A stretch of 7,399 nt of DNA from positions 1 through 7,399 of the forward strand of contig CAJZFF010000078.1 of assembly GCA_915069725.1 (NCBI GenBank). Direction: 5' to 3'. The DNA comes from an uncultured Actinomyces sp. (GTDB lineage: Bacteria > Actinomycetota > Actinomycetes > Actinomycetales > Actinomycetaceae). A program made the position numbers and the translations under genes. Under the pieces are notes generated by a model. The model was not told the DNA's origin. It saw only the letters and a program-made list of their open reading frames with translations, and did no database searches. Shown here in pieces: positions 6,225 through 7,399 of this stretch. The stretch's first letter is position 1, and each line of letters begins with the position of its first letter.

Positions 6225-6818
6225 GTGACTGACACAATGCATGACGAGGCGACCACCGCGAGGGCGGATCGAGCCGCAGCCTTAGCGACAGAGGCCCTGG
6301 CCCGCGCGGTGACGGAGACCGAGACTCACGTGGCGGCCCATGGCTGGGACCAGCCGGTGCGCGTCTTCGCGCTGGTGCGCACCGCCGAGGCTCTTGAGGC
6401 CGACCCGGACGTGGCCGACCTCCTGGACGCCGCCACCGTGGAGGAGGCCCGCTCGAACCCCGAGCTGCTCATGGTGGTGGAGCAGGAGGGGCTGCCGCCC
6501 GCCGCGGACCTGGAGCACCTGTTGGCCCAGCTCGCCTGGCCCGACTCGGTCCACGGCGCCGCGATCAGCGTCGAGCGGCTGGTTCTGCCGCCTGCGGCCC
6601 AGGAGGAGGCCGAGGCCATCACCGACGCCGCCGAGCGTCTGGCCTTCCTCCAGGAGCGCTCGGACCGCGAGGACATCCGCATGGTGGTGGGGGTCCTGCG
6701 CGGCGGGCAGTCCTGGTGCGTGCTGCGCTCGCACAGTCACGACGACGACGCCTCGCTCTATCAGGGCGAGCGCCTGGTCCCCGGCCTGGTCGAGGCCCTG
6801 GAGTCGACCTTCCTGTAG
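6225..6818 (+). CDS. PPA1309 family protein (function unknown)
   Basis: This 197-residue soluble protein resembles the actinobacterial PPA1309 family, named after a Cutibacterium (Propionibacterium) acnes gene; no function is established to my knowledge. Recognisable stretches are GWDQPVRVFALV (40-51), LAWPDSVHGAAISVERLVLPP (103-123), DREDIRMVVGVLRGGQSWCVLR (147-168) and LVPGLVEAL (184-192). It has no signal peptide or membrane segment, and the first 35 residues look like an Ala-rich helix. The GTG at 6225 is preferred; an ATG at 6237 would remove four residues. There is no Shine-Dalgarno, and GACGAT six bases before the GTG could be a -10 box of a leaderless mRNA, so this is undecided. It is divergent from UPF0182 and converges on the Zincin_2 protease gene. 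Confidence 0.85.
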   Translation: MTDTMHDEATTARADRAAALATEALARAVTETETHVAAHGWDQPVRVFALVRTAEALEADPDVADLLDAATVEEARSNPELLMVVEQEGLPPAADLEHLLAQLAWPDSVHGAAISVERLVLPPAAQEEAEAITDAAERLAFLQERSDREDIRMVVGVLRGGQSWCVLRSHSHDDDASLYQGERLVPGLVEALESTFL

Positions 6819-6838
6819 CCGGTCACCGTCGGGAGAGC

Positions 6839-6865
6839 ACTCGACGCCGGTCACCGGCGCCGAGT
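6839..6865. terminator. Possible bidirectional terminator hairpin
   Basis: An inverted repeat has a 5-bp outer stem (6839-6843 with 6861-6865), one A/C mismatch, a 6-bp inner stem CGCCGG/CCGGCG (6845-6850 with 6854-6859) and a 3-base loop. It lies in the 60-bp gap between two convergent genes, so it could serve both. Neither side has a T tract. The repeated CCGGTCACCG at 6819-6828 offers an alternative pairing partner. Confidence 0.5.
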
Positions 6866-6878
6866 GGCACCGTGCGCC

Positions 6879-7399
6879 TCAGTCCTTGTCCGTGCCGGCC
6901 GGGTCCTGCTCGTCGGGCTCCCCGGGCGAGTCCTCGCCCCCGGCGCCGGCCGAGGCTGGGTCGGCTGACTGGCCGGATTCCTGGGAGGCGGCGTCGGCGG
7001 AGGCAGGGCTCCGGTCCCCGAGCCCCTCGGGGCTGTTCTCGTCGGCCTCCTTGACGCCCTCGGCGTACCCGAGGGTCCCGTCCAGCAGGGAGGCCAGGTC
7101 GGCGTCGATCTCGGCGTCGATGTCCTGGGCCATGCGCCGCATGGTGAGGAAGTCCTTGGGATTGGCGAGCTCGGAAGCCGTGGGCATGACGTCGGGGTGG
7201 TTCCAGAAGGCGTCGCGCTCGGCGTCACCGGCCTGGGCACCCAGGTGGGCCCACAGCTCAGCGGCCTCCCGGGCCCGGCGGGGACGGAAGGTCAGGCCGA
7301 TGAGGCGGGCGAAGACCTTCTCGGCGGGGCCGCCCTGAATCCGGCGGCGACGCACCATCTCCCGCAGCGGCATCGCATGCGGCAGAGGCGGAGCGGTGG
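6879..7399 (-). CDS. Zinc-dependent metalloprotease, Zincin_2/DUF2342 family, C-terminal part (5' end outside window)
   Basis: The frame stays open to the right edge, giving 172 residues of an actinobacterial family annotated as zinc-dependent metalloprotease or putative hydrolase (COG5282, PF10103). The recognised stretch is PPLPHAMPLREMVRRRRIQGGPAEKVFARLIGLTFRPRRAREAAELW, then DAFWNHPDVMPTASELANPKDF. The internal ATG at 7373 is not the start, because conserved family residues continue upstream of it. The HExxH zinc motif would lie further upstream, so catalysis cannot be judged here. The last ~60 residues are acidic and rich in Ser, Pro, Gly and Ala, and are probably disordered. It converges on the PPA1309 gene. 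Confidence 0.88.
   Translation of the reverse strand, partial: TAPPLPHAMPLREMVRRRRIQGGPAEKVFARLIGLTFRPRRAREAAELWAHLGAQAGDAERDAFWNHPDVMPTASELANPKDFLTMRRMAQDIDAEIDADLASLLDGTLGYAEGVKEADENSPEGLGDRSPASADAASQESGQSADPASAGAGGEDSPGEPDEQDPAGTDKD

Noticed and set aside
5983..6237. An 84-codon minus-strand open frame in the divergent gap
   Set aside because: It overlaps both flanking starts, lacks the codon bias of real genes here and has no ribosome binding site. The gap is better read as regulatory DNA.
6340..7338. A 332-codon plus-strand open frame spanning two genes
   Set aside because: It crosses the PPA1309 gene out of frame, the intergenic hairpin and the antisense of the protease gene. Its Ser/Arg/Pro/Trp-rich composition is that of a shadow frame.

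Overview
The window is high-GC, gene-dense DNA typical of an actinobacterium. The PPK2 kinase closely resembles the mycobacterial Rv3232c type, the UPF0182, PPA1309 and Zincin_2 families are characteristic of Actinobacteria, and several starts look leaderless with TAnnnT-like -10 boxes. Overall flavour suggests an Actinomyces-like member of the Actinomycetaceae, but the genus is an inference from composition and remembered family resemblance, not from a search.

Layout. (1) At the left edge the last 24 codons of an unidentified plus-strand gene end in a strong hairpin terminator. (2) A plus-strand Sir2 NAD-dependent deacylase (220-975) runs tail-to-tail into a minus-strand class I PPK2 polyphosphate kinase (972-1832); their stop codons overlap inside one CTAG. 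(3) Upstream of PPK2 and on the same strand is a compact type II toxin-antitoxin operon of the YefM/YoeB type (1977-2482). It has lower GC than its surroundings, a GTGA start/stop overlap, and a readable promoter with an 18-bp palindromic operator in the spacer and a probable leaderless GTG start. (4) Next on the minus strand is an initiator tRNA-fMet gene (2601-2677) with its own promoter and terminator. (5) A 1068-residue UPF0182 membrane protein (2796-6002, minus) fills nearly half of the window and has its own terminator. (6) Divergent from it is a PPA1309-family protein (6225-6818, plus). The 222-bp gap between them carries a perfect 16-bp palindrome whose half-site recurs just inside the PPA1309 gene. 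(7) The right edge holds the C-terminal part of a zinc-dependent metalloprotease of the Zincin_2 (DUF2342) family, on the minus strand and converging on PPA1309.

How the genes relate. Sirtuin and PPK2 both act on nucleotide/energy metabolism (NAD-dependent lysine deacylation; polyphosphate-driven phosphorylation of nucleotides), but they are convergent rather than an operon. UPF0182, PPA1309 and the Zincin_2 protease are three poorly understood actinobacterial families sitting together. This is the most plausible place in the window for undescribed biology, probably at the cell envelope. I see no CRISPR array, insertion sequence, phage gene or obvious new defence system. Most of the window is ordinary chromosomal backbone, with the toxin-antitoxin pair the one likely acquired item.
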